Below, piece after piece: positions 54,798-62,320 of a DNA stretch of 64,000 bases; within the stretch, counting starts at the first letter, position 1, and the number at the start of each line of letters is the position of its first letter. The stretch covers positions 310,001 through 374,000 of the forward strand of contig NZ_RBAM01000005.1 of the NCBI RefSeq assembly GCF_003626645.1, read 5' to 3'. The DNA is from Streptomyces klenkii (lineage in GTDB: Bacteria; Actinomycetota; Actinomycetes; Streptomycetales; Streptomycetaceae). The notes beneath the pieces were generated by a model. The model saw nothing but the letters and a program-made list of their open reading frames with translations. It was not told the origin of the DNA and made no database searches. The position numbers were made by a program, and so were the translations under genes.

Positions 54798-57082
54798 CGC
54801 CCGCCGGGGCTGCGGCACCCACCGGGGCGGGGATCACCGCCGCACGTGTCGCCGTCATCGGCGGCGGTCCCGGCGGCCTCTACGCCGCGGCCCTGCTGAA
54901 ACGTCTCGCCCCGGAGCGCGAGGTCACCCTCTGGGAGCGCAACGCCCCCGACGACACCTTCGGCTTCGGCGTCGTCCTCTCCGACGAGACCCTCGGCGGC
55001 ATCGAGAGCGCCGACGCGGACGTCCACGCCGCCCTGTGCCGCGAGTTCGTCCGCTGGGACGACATCGACGTCGTCCACCGCGGCACCACCCTGCGCTCCG
55101 GCGGCCACGGCTTCGCCGCCCTCGGCCGCCGCCGGCTCCTGGAGATCCTCCACGAGCGCTGCCACGGCCTCGGCGTCCGCCTCCGCTTCCGCACGGAGGC
55201 GCCGCCCGCCGCCGAGCTGGCCCGCACCCACGACCTCGTCATCGCCGCCGACGGCGTCCACAGCCGCACCCGCGAGGCCCACGCGGACCACTTCCGGCCC
55301 GTCCTCACCACGCACCGCTGCCGCTACATCTGGCTCTCCGCCGACTTCGCCTTCGACGCCTTCCGCTTCGAGATCGCCGAGACCGAGCACGGTCTGATGC
55401 AGCTGCACGGCTACCCGTACCGGCACGACGCCAGCACCGTCATCGTCGAGATGCGCGAGGAGGTCTGGCGCCGCGCGGGCCTCGACCGCTGCGACGAAGA
55501 GGGCACGCTCGCAGCCTGCGGCAAGTACTTCGCCGACGCCCTCGGCGGGCGCCCCCTGCGCTCCAACCTCTCCGCCTGGACGGCCTTCCGCACGGTCGTC
55601 AACGAACGCTGGCACCACGGCCGTACGGTCCTGCTCGGCGACGCCGCCCACACCGCGCACTTCTCCATCGGATCCGGCACCAAGCTCGCCGTCGAGGACG
55701 CCCTCGCGCTCGCGCAGGCCCTGGAGCGGCACCCGGACGTTCCCGGCGCGCTCGCCGCCTACGAAGCCGAGCGGCGCCCGGCCGTCGCCTCCACGCAGCG
55801 CGCCGCCCGCGCGAGCCTGGAGTGGTTCGAGGACCTCGCCGTGCACGCGGACCAGCCGCCCCGCCGGTTCGCCTTCAACCTGCTCACCCGCAGCCGCCGC
55901 GTCACCCACGGCAACCTGCGGCTGCGCGACCCGGGCTTCGTCGCCTCCGTCGAGGACGAGGCCGGCGTGCCGCCCGGCACGCCGCCCATGTTCACCCCCT
56001 TCCGGCTGCGCGGCCTGACCCTGCGCAACCGCGTCGTGGTCTCCCCCATGGACATGTACTCCGCCGTCGACGGCACCCCCGGCGACTTCCACCTCGTCCA
56101 CCTCGGCGCGCGCGCCCTGGGCGGGGCGGGCCTCGTCATGGCCGAAATGGTGTGCGTCAGCGAGCGGGGCCGGATCACGCCCGGCTGCTCCGGCATGTAC
56201 GCGCCCGAGCACGAGCGGGCCTGGAGCCGCATCACCGGCTTCGTCCACGACCAGGCGCCCGGCACGGCGATCGGCCTCCAGCTGGGACACGCGGGGCGCA
56301 AGGGCTCCACGCGGCGGATGTGGGAGGGCATCGATCAGCCGCTCCCGGACGGCAACTGGCCGGTCGTCGCCCCGTCGGCACTCCCGTACCGGCCCGGCGT
56401 CAACCAGACCCCGCACGCCTTGTCGGTGGCCGAAATGACCTCCATACGGGATGAGTTCGTACGGTCGGCGGAGGCCGCCGCCCGCGCCGGGTTCGACCTC
56501 CTGGAACTCCACTGCGCGCACGGCTACCTGCTGTCCGGCTTCCTCTCCCCGCTGACGAACCACCGCGACGACGCGTACGGGGGCGGGCTGGAGGGCCGTC
56601 TGCGCTACCCGCTGGAGGTGTTCGACGCGGTACGGGCCGCGTGGCCCGCCGACCGGCCCATGACCGTGCGCGTCTCCGCCACGGACTGGGCCGACGGCGG
56701 CACGACGGCCGAGGACGCCGTGGCCGTCGCCCGCGCCTTCGCCGGCCACGGCGCGGACGCGCTCGACGTCTCGACCGGCCAGGTCGTCGCCGACGAGCGG
56801 CCCGCGTTCGGCCGCTCGTACCAGACGCCGTTCGCGGACCGCATCCGCCACGAGGTGGGCATCCCCGTGATCGCCGTCGGCGCGATCTCGTCCTGGGACG
56901 ACGTCAACTCGCTCATCCTGGCCGGCCGCGCCGACCTCTGCGCGCTCGGGCGCCCGCACCTGTACGACCCCCACTGGACGCTGCACGCGGCAGCGGAACA
57001 GGAGTACACGGGCCCGGGGGCGGTGTGGGCCGCGCCGTACCGGGCGGGCAGCCGCCGCCCACCGACGGGGCGAGGGGCGTGA
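54794..57082 (+). CDS. Bifunctional aryl-CoA monooxygenase / Old Yellow Enzyme reductase
   Basis: 762 residues from a GTG at 54794. The N-terminal half (about 18-395) is a group A FAD monooxygenase: VAVIGGGPGGLYAA, DLVIAADGVHSRTREAHADH, LLGDAAHTAHFSIGSGTKLA. The C-terminal half (about 400-745) is an Old Yellow Enzyme: MFTPFRLRGLTLRNRVVVSP, HLGARALGGAGLVMAEM, IGLQLGHAGRKGS, LHCAHGYLLSGFLSPLTNHR. The same fusion is known for 2-aminobenzoyl-CoA monooxygenase/reductase of Azoarcus and is often annotated salicylyl-CoA 5-hydroxylase. It hydroxylates and then reduces an aromatic CoA ester without dioxygenase ring cleavage. The convergent CoA ligase, acyl-CoA dehydrogenase and RidA genes support an aryl-CoA route. 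Confidence 0.85.
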   Translation: MTPAGAAAPTGAGITAARVAVIGGGPGGLYAAALLKRLAPEREVTLWERNAPDDTFGFGVVLSDETLGGIESADADVHAALCREFVRWDDIDVVHRGTTLRSGGHGFAALGRRRLLEILHERCHGLGVRLRFRTEAPPAAELARTHDLVIAADGVHSRTREAHADHFRPVLTTHRCRYIWLSADFAFDAFRFEIAETEHGLMQLHGYPYRHDASTVIVEMREEVWRRAGLDRCDEEGTLAACGKYFADALGGRPLRSNLSAWTAFRTVVNERWHHGRTVLLGDAAHTAHFSIGSGTKLAVEDALALAQALERHPDVPGALAAYEAERRPAVASTQRAARASLEWFEDLAVHADQPPRRFAFNLLTRSRRVTHGNLRLRDPGFVASVEDEAGVPPGTPPMFTPFRLRGLTLRNRVVVSPMDMYSAVDGTPGDFHLVHLGARALGGAGLVMAEMVCVSERGRITPGCSGMYAPEHERAWSRITGFVHDQAPGTAIGLQLGHAGRKGSTRRMWEGIDQPLPDGNWPVVAPSALPYRPGVNQTPHALSVAEMTSIRDEFVRSAEAAARAGFDLLELHCAHGYLLSGFLSPLTNHRDDAYGGGLEGRLRYPLEVFDAVRAAWPADRPMTVRVSATDWADGGTTAEDAVAVARAFAGHGADALDVSTGQVVADERPAFGRSYQTPFADRIRHEVGIPVIAVGAISSWDDVNSLILAGRADLCALGRPHLYDPHWTLHAAAEQEYTGPGAVWAAPYRAGSRRPPTGRGA

Positions 57083-57095
57083 TCCGCTCCTCCCC

Positions 57096-57944
57096 CTACG
57101 CCAGCTCCCCCGCCACGAAGCGCGCCCCCGCCTCCCGGAGGCGGGTGTGCAACGCGGCGAAGACGCGTGCCGAGCGTGCCCCCGGCCAGTCGTCCGGCAG
57201 CAGGCCTCCCGGGAGGCCCGGGTCCGCGTACGGGAGGTGGCGCCAGGAGTCCAGGGCGAGGAGGTAGTCCCGGTACGCCTCGCGCGGCGGCACCACCCGC
57301 CGCCGCGCCCACCGCCGCAGCACCGGCTCGTGCGCGGTCAGGAACGCGCGGTGCTGCGCGGCCAGGGCGTCGAGGTCCCACCAGCGGCCCACCGCCTCCG
57401 CGGTCGGTTCGAAGCCGAGGTGGGAGCCCTTGAACAGGTCGACGTACGGGGCGAGCCCGAGCCGCTGGAGCGTGTGCCGCGTCTCGTCGTGCACGTGCGC
57501 CGGGGCGATCCACACCCCCGGCGCCGCCGTGCCGAAGCCGAGCCGCGCGAGCCGGGAGCGCAGGAGGTGCCGCTTGTGCCGCTCCTCCTCGGGCACGGAG
57601 AAGACCGCCAGCAGCCAGCCGCCGGCCGTCCGCGCGGGGACGCGGCCGTAGATGCGCCGGTCGCCGTCGTCGAGCAGCTGCCGGGCGGCGTCCGAGAGCC
57701 CGTACCCCGCGGCGCCGCCGGCCGTGCGGCCCGCGACGAGCAGCCCGCGCCGTTTCAGGCGCGAGACGGCCGACCGCACCGAGGGCGAGTCCACGCCGAC
57801 GGCACCCAGCAACCGGATCAGGGCCGCGATCGGCACGGGGCGGCCGGGCGCGTGGCGGGCGCCGCCGCGGCCGTACGCGCCGTAGAACGTGACGATGAGG
57901 GACCGAGGAGTGTGGAGAGGAGGGAGTGGTTGCTGGTCAGTCAC
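57096..57944 (-). CDS. PaaX-family transcriptional regulator
   Basis: About 282 residues from a GTG at 57944; a TTG at 57968 overlapping the upstream gene's stop is possible. The N-terminal winged helix (TPRSLIVTFYGAYGR, GVDSPSVRSAVSRLKRRGLL) and central GWLLAVFSVPEEERHKRHLL are those of PaaX, the phenylacetyl-CoA-responsive repressor. The C-terminal region ends with a YRDYLLALDSWRHLPYADPGLP motif typical of the family. It lies in an operon after the aryl-CoA ligase and 13 bases from the convergent monooxygenase. It probably represses this cluster until an aryl-CoA binds. Confidence 0.88.
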   Translation of the reverse strand: MTDQQPLPPLHTPRSLIVTFYGAYGRGGARHAPGRPVPIAALIRLLGAVGVDSPSVRSAVSRLKRRGLLVAGRTAGGAAGYGLSDAARQLLDDGDRRIYGRVPARTAGGWLLAVFSVPEEERHKRHLLRSRLARLGFGTAAPGVWIAPAHVHDETRHTLQRLGLAPYVDLFKGSHLGFEPTAEAVGRWWDLDALAAQHRAFLTAHEPVLRRWARRRVVPPREAYRDYLLALDSWRHLPYADPGLPGGLLPDDWPGARSARVFAALHTRLREAGARFVAGELA

Positions 57945-57964
57945 GGGGAAACTGTAAAGCTCCG

Positions 57965-59644
57965 TCAAGAGCCGTCACGCAGCCGGAATCGCTGCAACTT
58001 GCCGGTGGGCGTACGGGGCAGGGCGGGCAGGAACTCGATCTCGCGAGGGCACTTGTAGGGAACGATCTCCTTTTTGGTGAACTCCCGCAGCTCCGCCACC
58101 GTTTCCGCCGTCGCCGGCACGCCGTCCCGCAGCACGACGAAGGCGACGACGATCTCGCCGCGCCGCTCGTCGGGGCGCCCGACGACGGCCGCCTCCAGGA
58201 CGTCGGGGTGGCGCAGCAGGGCCTCCTCGACCTCGGGCCCCGCGATGTTGTACCCGGCAGAGATGATCATGTCGTCGGCGCGGGCGACGTAACGGTAGTG
58301 GCCCGTGGTCTCACGGACGTACGTGTCGCCGGTGAGGTTCCAGCCGTCGCGCACGTAGTCGCGCTGCCGGTCGTCGGCGAGGTAGCGGCAGCCGGTGGGG
58401 CCGCGCACGGCGAGCAGCCCGGGTTCGCCGTCCGGGAGGGGGCGGCCGTCGGGGCCGAGGATCCGCGCCTCGTAGCCGGGGACGGGCAGGCCGGTGGTGC
58501 CGGGGCGGATCGCGTCGTCGGCGGCGGAGATGAAGATGTGCAGCATTTCGGTGGCGCCGATGCCGTTGATGACGCGCAGCCCGGTGGCCCGGCGCCAGGC
58601 GTCCCAGAGGGCCGCGGGGAGGTGTTCGCCGGCGGAGACGCAGCGGCGGAGCGAGGAGATGTCGTACGGGGCGAGCGGGGTGGGAAGGGTGTGCGGGTCC
58701 TGTGCGGCGGGTCGTTCCTCCAGCCGCTCCAGCATCGAGCGGTAGGCGGTGGGGGCGGTGAAGAGCACGGAGACGCGGTGGCGCCGGATGTCGGCGAGGA
58801 GCTGTTCCGGGCCGCGCCAGTCGGTGAGGAGGGTGGCGGCGCCCGCGCGGAGCGGGAAGACGACGAGGCCGCCGAGGCCGAAGGTGAAGCCCAGGGGCGG
58901 GCTGCCGGCGAACACGTCGCCGGGGCCGGGCCGCAGGACGTGGGCGGAGAAGGTGTCGGCTATGGCGAGCACGTCGCGGTGGAAGTGCATGCAGCCCTTG
59001 GGGCGTCCGGTGGTGCCGGAGGTGAAGGCGATGAGGGCGACGTCGTCCGCGGCGGTGTCGGCGGCCGCATACGATGAGGGTTTGTCCGCGGCCAGGCGCA
59101 GCAGGTCGCCGGGGGTGTCGCCGCCGAAGGGGGTGACGCGGAGGCCCTGGCCCTGTGCCGGCCGGATGTCGTGGAGGCCGTCGAGCGAGCGGGCGTCGCA
59201 CAAGGCGTGCCGGATGCGGGCGAGTTCGCAGATCGTGGCGAGTTCGTGCGGGCGCTGGGCGGCCAGCACGGTGACGGCCACGGCCCCGGCCTTCATCACG
59301 GCGAGCCAGCAGGCCGCGAGCCAGGGACTGGTGGGGCCGCGCAGCAGGACGCGGTTGCCGGGGACGACGCCGAGGTCGTCGGTGAGGGTGCGGGCGATCC
59401 GGGCGACGTGCGCGGCGAGTTGCCCGTACGTCCAGAGGCCGCCGTGACCGTCGTGCACGGCGGGGCGGTCCGGGCCCAGCCGGGCGATGGTGGCGTCGAG
59501 CAGCTCCGCACCGCAGTTGAGCCGGTCCGGGTAGGCCGGGAGGACGCCGTCCCGCGGGCCGAGGAGGAGATCGGGCCACTGGCCGGCGGGCGGGAGGTGG
59601 TCGCGCGGGAAGGTGTCGGCATGGACCGAGGGCTGAAGCTCCAT
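57965..59644 (-). CDS. Aryl-CoA ligase (benzoate/2-aminobenzoate-CoA ligase family)
   Basis: 559 residues of the ANL superfamily. It activates a carboxylic acid with ATP and CoA. The start of the chain DHLPPAGQWPDLL is typical of the benzoate and 2-aminobenzoate ligases. The P-loop is AFTSGTTGRPKGCMHFH (about residues 205-221), followed by GLRVINGIGATEMLHIF, the hinge region DDMIISAGYNIAGPEVEE and the catalytic Lys in TPTGKLQRF at the end. Divergent from the acyl-CoA dehydrogenase gene and next to the monooxygenase, it presumably supplies that enzyme's CoA ester. Anthranilate and salicylate cannot be told apart by eye. Confidence 0.85.
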   Translation of the reverse strand: MELQPSVHADTFPRDHLPPAGQWPDLLLGPRDGVLPAYPDRLNCGAELLDATIARLGPDRPAVHDGHGGLWTYGQLAAHVARIARTLTDDLGVVPGNRVLLRGPTSPWLAACWLAVMKAGAVAVTVLAAQRPHELATICELARIRHALCDARSLDGLHDIRPAQGQGLRVTPFGGDTPGDLLRLAADKPSSYAAADTAADDVALIAFTSGTTGRPKGCMHFHRDVLAIADTFSAHVLRPGPGDVFAGSPPLGFTFGLGGLVVFPLRAGAATLLTDWRGPEQLLADIRRHRVSVLFTAPTAYRSMLERLEERPAAQDPHTLPTPLAPYDISSLRRCVSAGEHLPAALWDAWRRATGLRVINGIGATEMLHIFISAADDAIRPGTTGLPVPGYEARILGPDGRPLPDGEPGLLAVRGPTGCRYLADDRQRDYVRDGWNLTGDTYVRETTGHYRYVARADDMIISAGYNIAGPEVEEALLRHPDVLEAAVVGRPDERRGEIVVAFVVLRDGVPATAETVAELREFTKKEIVPYKCPREIEFLPALPRTPTGKLQRFRLRDGS

Positions 59645-59747
59645 CGCTGTGCGCCCCCTCGCGCCGGTGACATGGAGGTGAACGGGGGTCTTGCCAGCTG
59701 TACGGATCCGCTGTCAGCGTAGCGACTTGGTGACGGCAGTCAACAGA

Positions 59748-59767
59748 GCGCGATAGGGCGCGATAGG
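59748..59767. promoter_or_regulatory. Tandem 10-bp repeat in the divergent promoter
   Basis: GCGCGATAGG twice in direct succession, between the CoA ligase and acyl-CoA dehydrogenase starts. A period of one helix turn fits a regulator site, PaaX being the candidate. Confidence 0.45.
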
Positions 59768-59824
59768 TACGCAAGAGCAGAGAAGCAGGGACAGACCAGC
59801 CTCAGCGAGCAGAAAGGGCCGCCC

Positions 59825-61030
59825 ATGGCCACCCCGTTCGCCCTCGACCCGCAACAGCGAGCCTGGAGCGAGGACTTGCGCACCCTCGCTGCGGAGAAGT
59901 TGCGCCCGCTCGCGGCGGCGGGCGAGCCGGGCCGCGTCAACCGGCCCCTCGTCGCCGCCCTCGGCGAACTCGGCCTGCTGGCCCGGCTCTTCCCGGCCGA
60001 GGGAGCCGCGGCTGGGGCGGCGGCGGGATCGGCTACGGGGCCGGCGGCAGGGCCGGCTGCGGGAGCTGCCGGCACCGTGCACGCCATGGACCTGTGCCTG
60101 CTGCGGGAGTCCCTCGCGCGCGAGTGCACGGAGGCCGAGACCGCGCTCGCCCTCCAGGGCCTCGGCGCGTACCCCGTCGCGCAGTCCGGCAGCGCACGGC
60201 AGCGCGCCCGCTGGATGCCGGAGGTGATCGCGGGGCGGGCCGTGGCCGCGTTCGCGCTGAGCGAGCCGGCGGCCGGGTCCGACGCGGCGGCGCTGGAGCT
60301 GCGCGCCGAGCCGGACCCGTCCGGCGCCGGGGACGGCTGGCGCCTGACGGGCGAGAAGGCGTGGATCTCCAACGCCCCCGAAGCCGACGTGTACACGGTC
60401 TTCGCCCGTACGGGACAGGCGCCGGGGTCGCGCGGCGTCACGGCCTTCCTCGTGCCGGGCGACAGCGCGGGACTGTCCGGCCGCGGCCTGGACATGCTCA
60501 GCCCGCACCCCATCGGCACGCTGACGTTCGACGGCGTGCCGGTCGGCGCGGGCGACGTGCTCGGCGTGCCGGGCGGCGGCTTCCGCGTCGCCATGCGCAC
60601 GCTCGACCTCTTCCGGCCCAGCGTGGGCGCGTTCGCCGTGGGCATGGCGCGGGCCGCGCTCGCCGCCGCCGTCGCCCACGCCGGGGAGCGGCGGGCCTTC
60701 GGCGGCCCCTTGAAGGACCTGCAAGCCGTCTCCCACCAGCTCGCCGAGATGGCCACCCGGACGGAGGCGGCGGCGCTGCTGGTGTACGCGGCGGCCGCGG
60801 CGTACGACGCGGGCGAGCCGGGCATCGCGGCCCGCTCGGCCATGGCCAAGCTCTTCGCGACCGAAACCGCGCAGTACGTGGTGGACGCGGCCGTCCAGCT
60901 CCACGGCGCCCGCGCGCTGCGCCGGGGGCACCTGCTGGAACACCTGTACAGGGAAGTGCGCGCGCCACGGATCTACGAGGGCGCGAGCGAGGTCCAGCGC
61001 ACGATCATCGCGAAGGAGCTGTACCGGTGA
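59825..61030 (+). CDS. Acyl-CoA dehydrogenase
   Basis: 401 residues, FAD-dependent. Marks are AFALSEPAAGSDAAALE and GEKAWISNAPEADVYTVFAR in the middle domain and ERRAFGGPLKDLQAVSHQLAEM in the helical domain. LYREVRAPRIYEGASEVQRT near the end carries the position of the catalytic Glu. An Ala/Gly/Pro insert of about 24 residues (59-82) breaks the first helical domain. It oxidises an acyl-CoA in the aryl-CoA pathway, possibly after ring reduction. The stop overlaps the start of the RidA gene. Confidence 0.88.
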   Translation: MATPFALDPQQRAWSEDLRTLAAEKLRPLAAAGEPGRVNRPLVAALGELGLLARLFPAEGAAAGAAAGSATGPAAGPAAGAAGTVHAMDLCLLRESLARECTEAETALALQGLGAYPVAQSGSARQRARWMPEVIAGRAVAAFALSEPAAGSDAAALELRAEPDPSGAGDGWRLTGEKAWISNAPEADVYTVFARTGQAPGSRGVTAFLVPGDSAGLSGRGLDMLSPHPIGTLTFDGVPVGAGDVLGVPGGGFRVAMRTLDLFRPSVGAFAVGMARAALAAAVAHAGERRAFGGPLKDLQAVSHQLAEMATRTEAAALLVYAAAAAYDAGEPGIAARSAMAKLFATETAQYVVDAAVQLHGARALRRGHLLEHLYREVRAPRIYEGASEVQRTIIAKELYR

Positions 61031-61449
61031 GCGGGGACGACGGGCGGGACGGGGAAGTGCGCCGGGTCAACCCGCCCGGGCTCTCGCCGCCGGCGGGCTT
61101 CTCGCACGCCGTCACCGTCACCGGCGGACGGCTGGTGTTCCTGGCCGGCCAGACCGCGCTCGACACCGCGGGCCGCGTCGTGCCCGGCGGCCTGCCCGAG
61201 CAGTTCGAGCGGGCGCTGAGCAATCTGCTCAGCGCGCTCCGCGCCGCGGGCGGCGGGCCGGAGCACCTCGCGCGCGTCACTGTCTACGCCACCGATGTCG
61301 CCGGCTACCGGGCGCACGCCCGGGAACTGGGTGCCGTCTGGCGGCGGCTGGCCGGGCGGGACTACCCGGCCATGGCCGTCGTCGGGGTGGTGCGGCTGTG
61401 GGACGAGGAAGCGCTGGTGGAGCTGGACGGGATAGCGATGCTGCCGTGA
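61027..61449 (+). CDS. RidA (YjgF/UK114) family protein
   Basis: 140 residues from a GTG overlapping the previous stop (GTGA). RidA features: VTGGRLVFLAGQTALDTAG, FERALSNLLSALRAAGGGPE, VTVYATDVAGYRAHARELG and the end YPAMAVVGVVRLWDEEALVE. The Arg that binds the imine substrate appears as R123 in VVRLWD, one position off the usual PARS pattern, so it may be a divergent subfamily. RidA hydrolyses enamine/imine intermediates. In a 2-aminobenzoyl-CoA pathway this would release ammonia after ring reduction, which fits the cluster. Confidence 0.8.
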   Translation: MSGDDGRDGEVRRVNPPGLSPPAGFSHAVTVTGGRLVFLAGQTALDTAGRVVPGGLPEQFERALSNLLSALRAAGGGPEHLARVTVYATDVAGYRAHARELGAVWRRLAGRDYPAMAVVGVVRLWDEEALVELDGIAMLP

Positions 61450-61543
61450 CGTGACGCCGTGCGGCGGGCGGGCTTGCTTACTCGCTTGCTTGCTTGCTTT
61501 CCAGCCGTTGCGCTCCGCCGGGCTCCGTAGGACTCCGCCGCGC

Positions 61544-61999
61544 TCAAAACCCCGTGCACGTCGCCGTCGCGTCCGGGCCGGACGCGGTCGCGGTCCTCGG
61601 CCGGCCGTCGTTCACCGTCACCGAGCAGGCGACCGTACCGCCGCCCTTCCCGGTCGTGACCGCCAGCAGGCCGCCCTTCACGAAGTCCTTCGTCACCAGC
61701 TCCTTGCGCCAGGGCAGGTCCCGGGGCCCCTCCTTCTGCGTGACGAGGGCCCCGCCCTGCCAGGTGGTGTACGCGACGGCCACGCCCTTCGCGCTGCCGG
61801 TCACCTCGTACCGCACCCGGACCGTCTTGTCGGTCTCCTTGTCGAGCCCGATGACGAGCGCCGCGCACCCGCCGGCCAGCAGGAGCACGACGGCGAGCAG
61901 CACCCACGGCCACTTGCGGCGCCCCTTGCGGACATGGGCAGGGGGCGGCACCCACTGGCCGTGCGAGGGGCCGCCGCCGCCCGGATGCGGGGTACTCAT
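61544..61999 (-). CDS. MmpS-like small membrane protein
   Basis: 151 residues from the ATG at 61999. A Pro/Gly/His-rich N-terminus of about 25 residues precedes one membrane segment (WPWVLLAVVLLLAGGCAALV). The exported beta domain has VRVRYEVTGSAKGVAVAYTT and LPWRKELVTKDF and ends GPDATATCTGF with a Cys that can pair with VACSVTVN. This is the MmpS pattern, best known as accessory to mycobacterial MmpL transporters, but no MmpL gene is nearby. Stand-alone function is unknown. Confidence 0.65.
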   Translation of the reverse strand: MSTPHPGGGGPSHGQWVPPPAHVRKGRRKWPWVLLAVVLLLAGGCAALVIGLDKETDKTVRVRYEVTGSAKGVAVAYTTWQGGALVTQKEGPRDLPWRKELVTKDFVKGGLLAVTTGKGGGTVACSVTVNDGRPRTATASGPDATATCTGF

Positions 62000-62320
62000 G
62001 CGGCCAGCATGCCGCCGCCCCTGCGGGGCGGCGACCGGAGGCGGCCCGTACGGGCGGTGTCCGCGTTGCGGCCCGCAGGGGCACGGGTTGCGGCGGTGGC
62101 ACATTCCGCCGGACCCTCGCCGCGGTGGTGCGGCAACGCTGCGGCGGGCACTTCTTCCGTGCGCGCCGCGGCCCCGGGCCCGGCCGGAGGCCGGACGGTG
62201 TCCCCCGGCGCATTGCACCCGCCGCAGCGGCGAGCAACCCCTGCGGTGCGAGTCCGGCGGAATAGGCGGAATAGGCGGCCACCCGTACCCGTACGTGCGA
62301 GGCGACCCGGCCCGCGGCGC
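62000..62320. other. 321-bp intergenic region
   Basis: Contains a 9-bp hairpin CGCCGCCCC-TGC-GGGGCGGCG (62013-62033) close to the MmpS-like start. No gene is seen. Confidence 0.5.
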
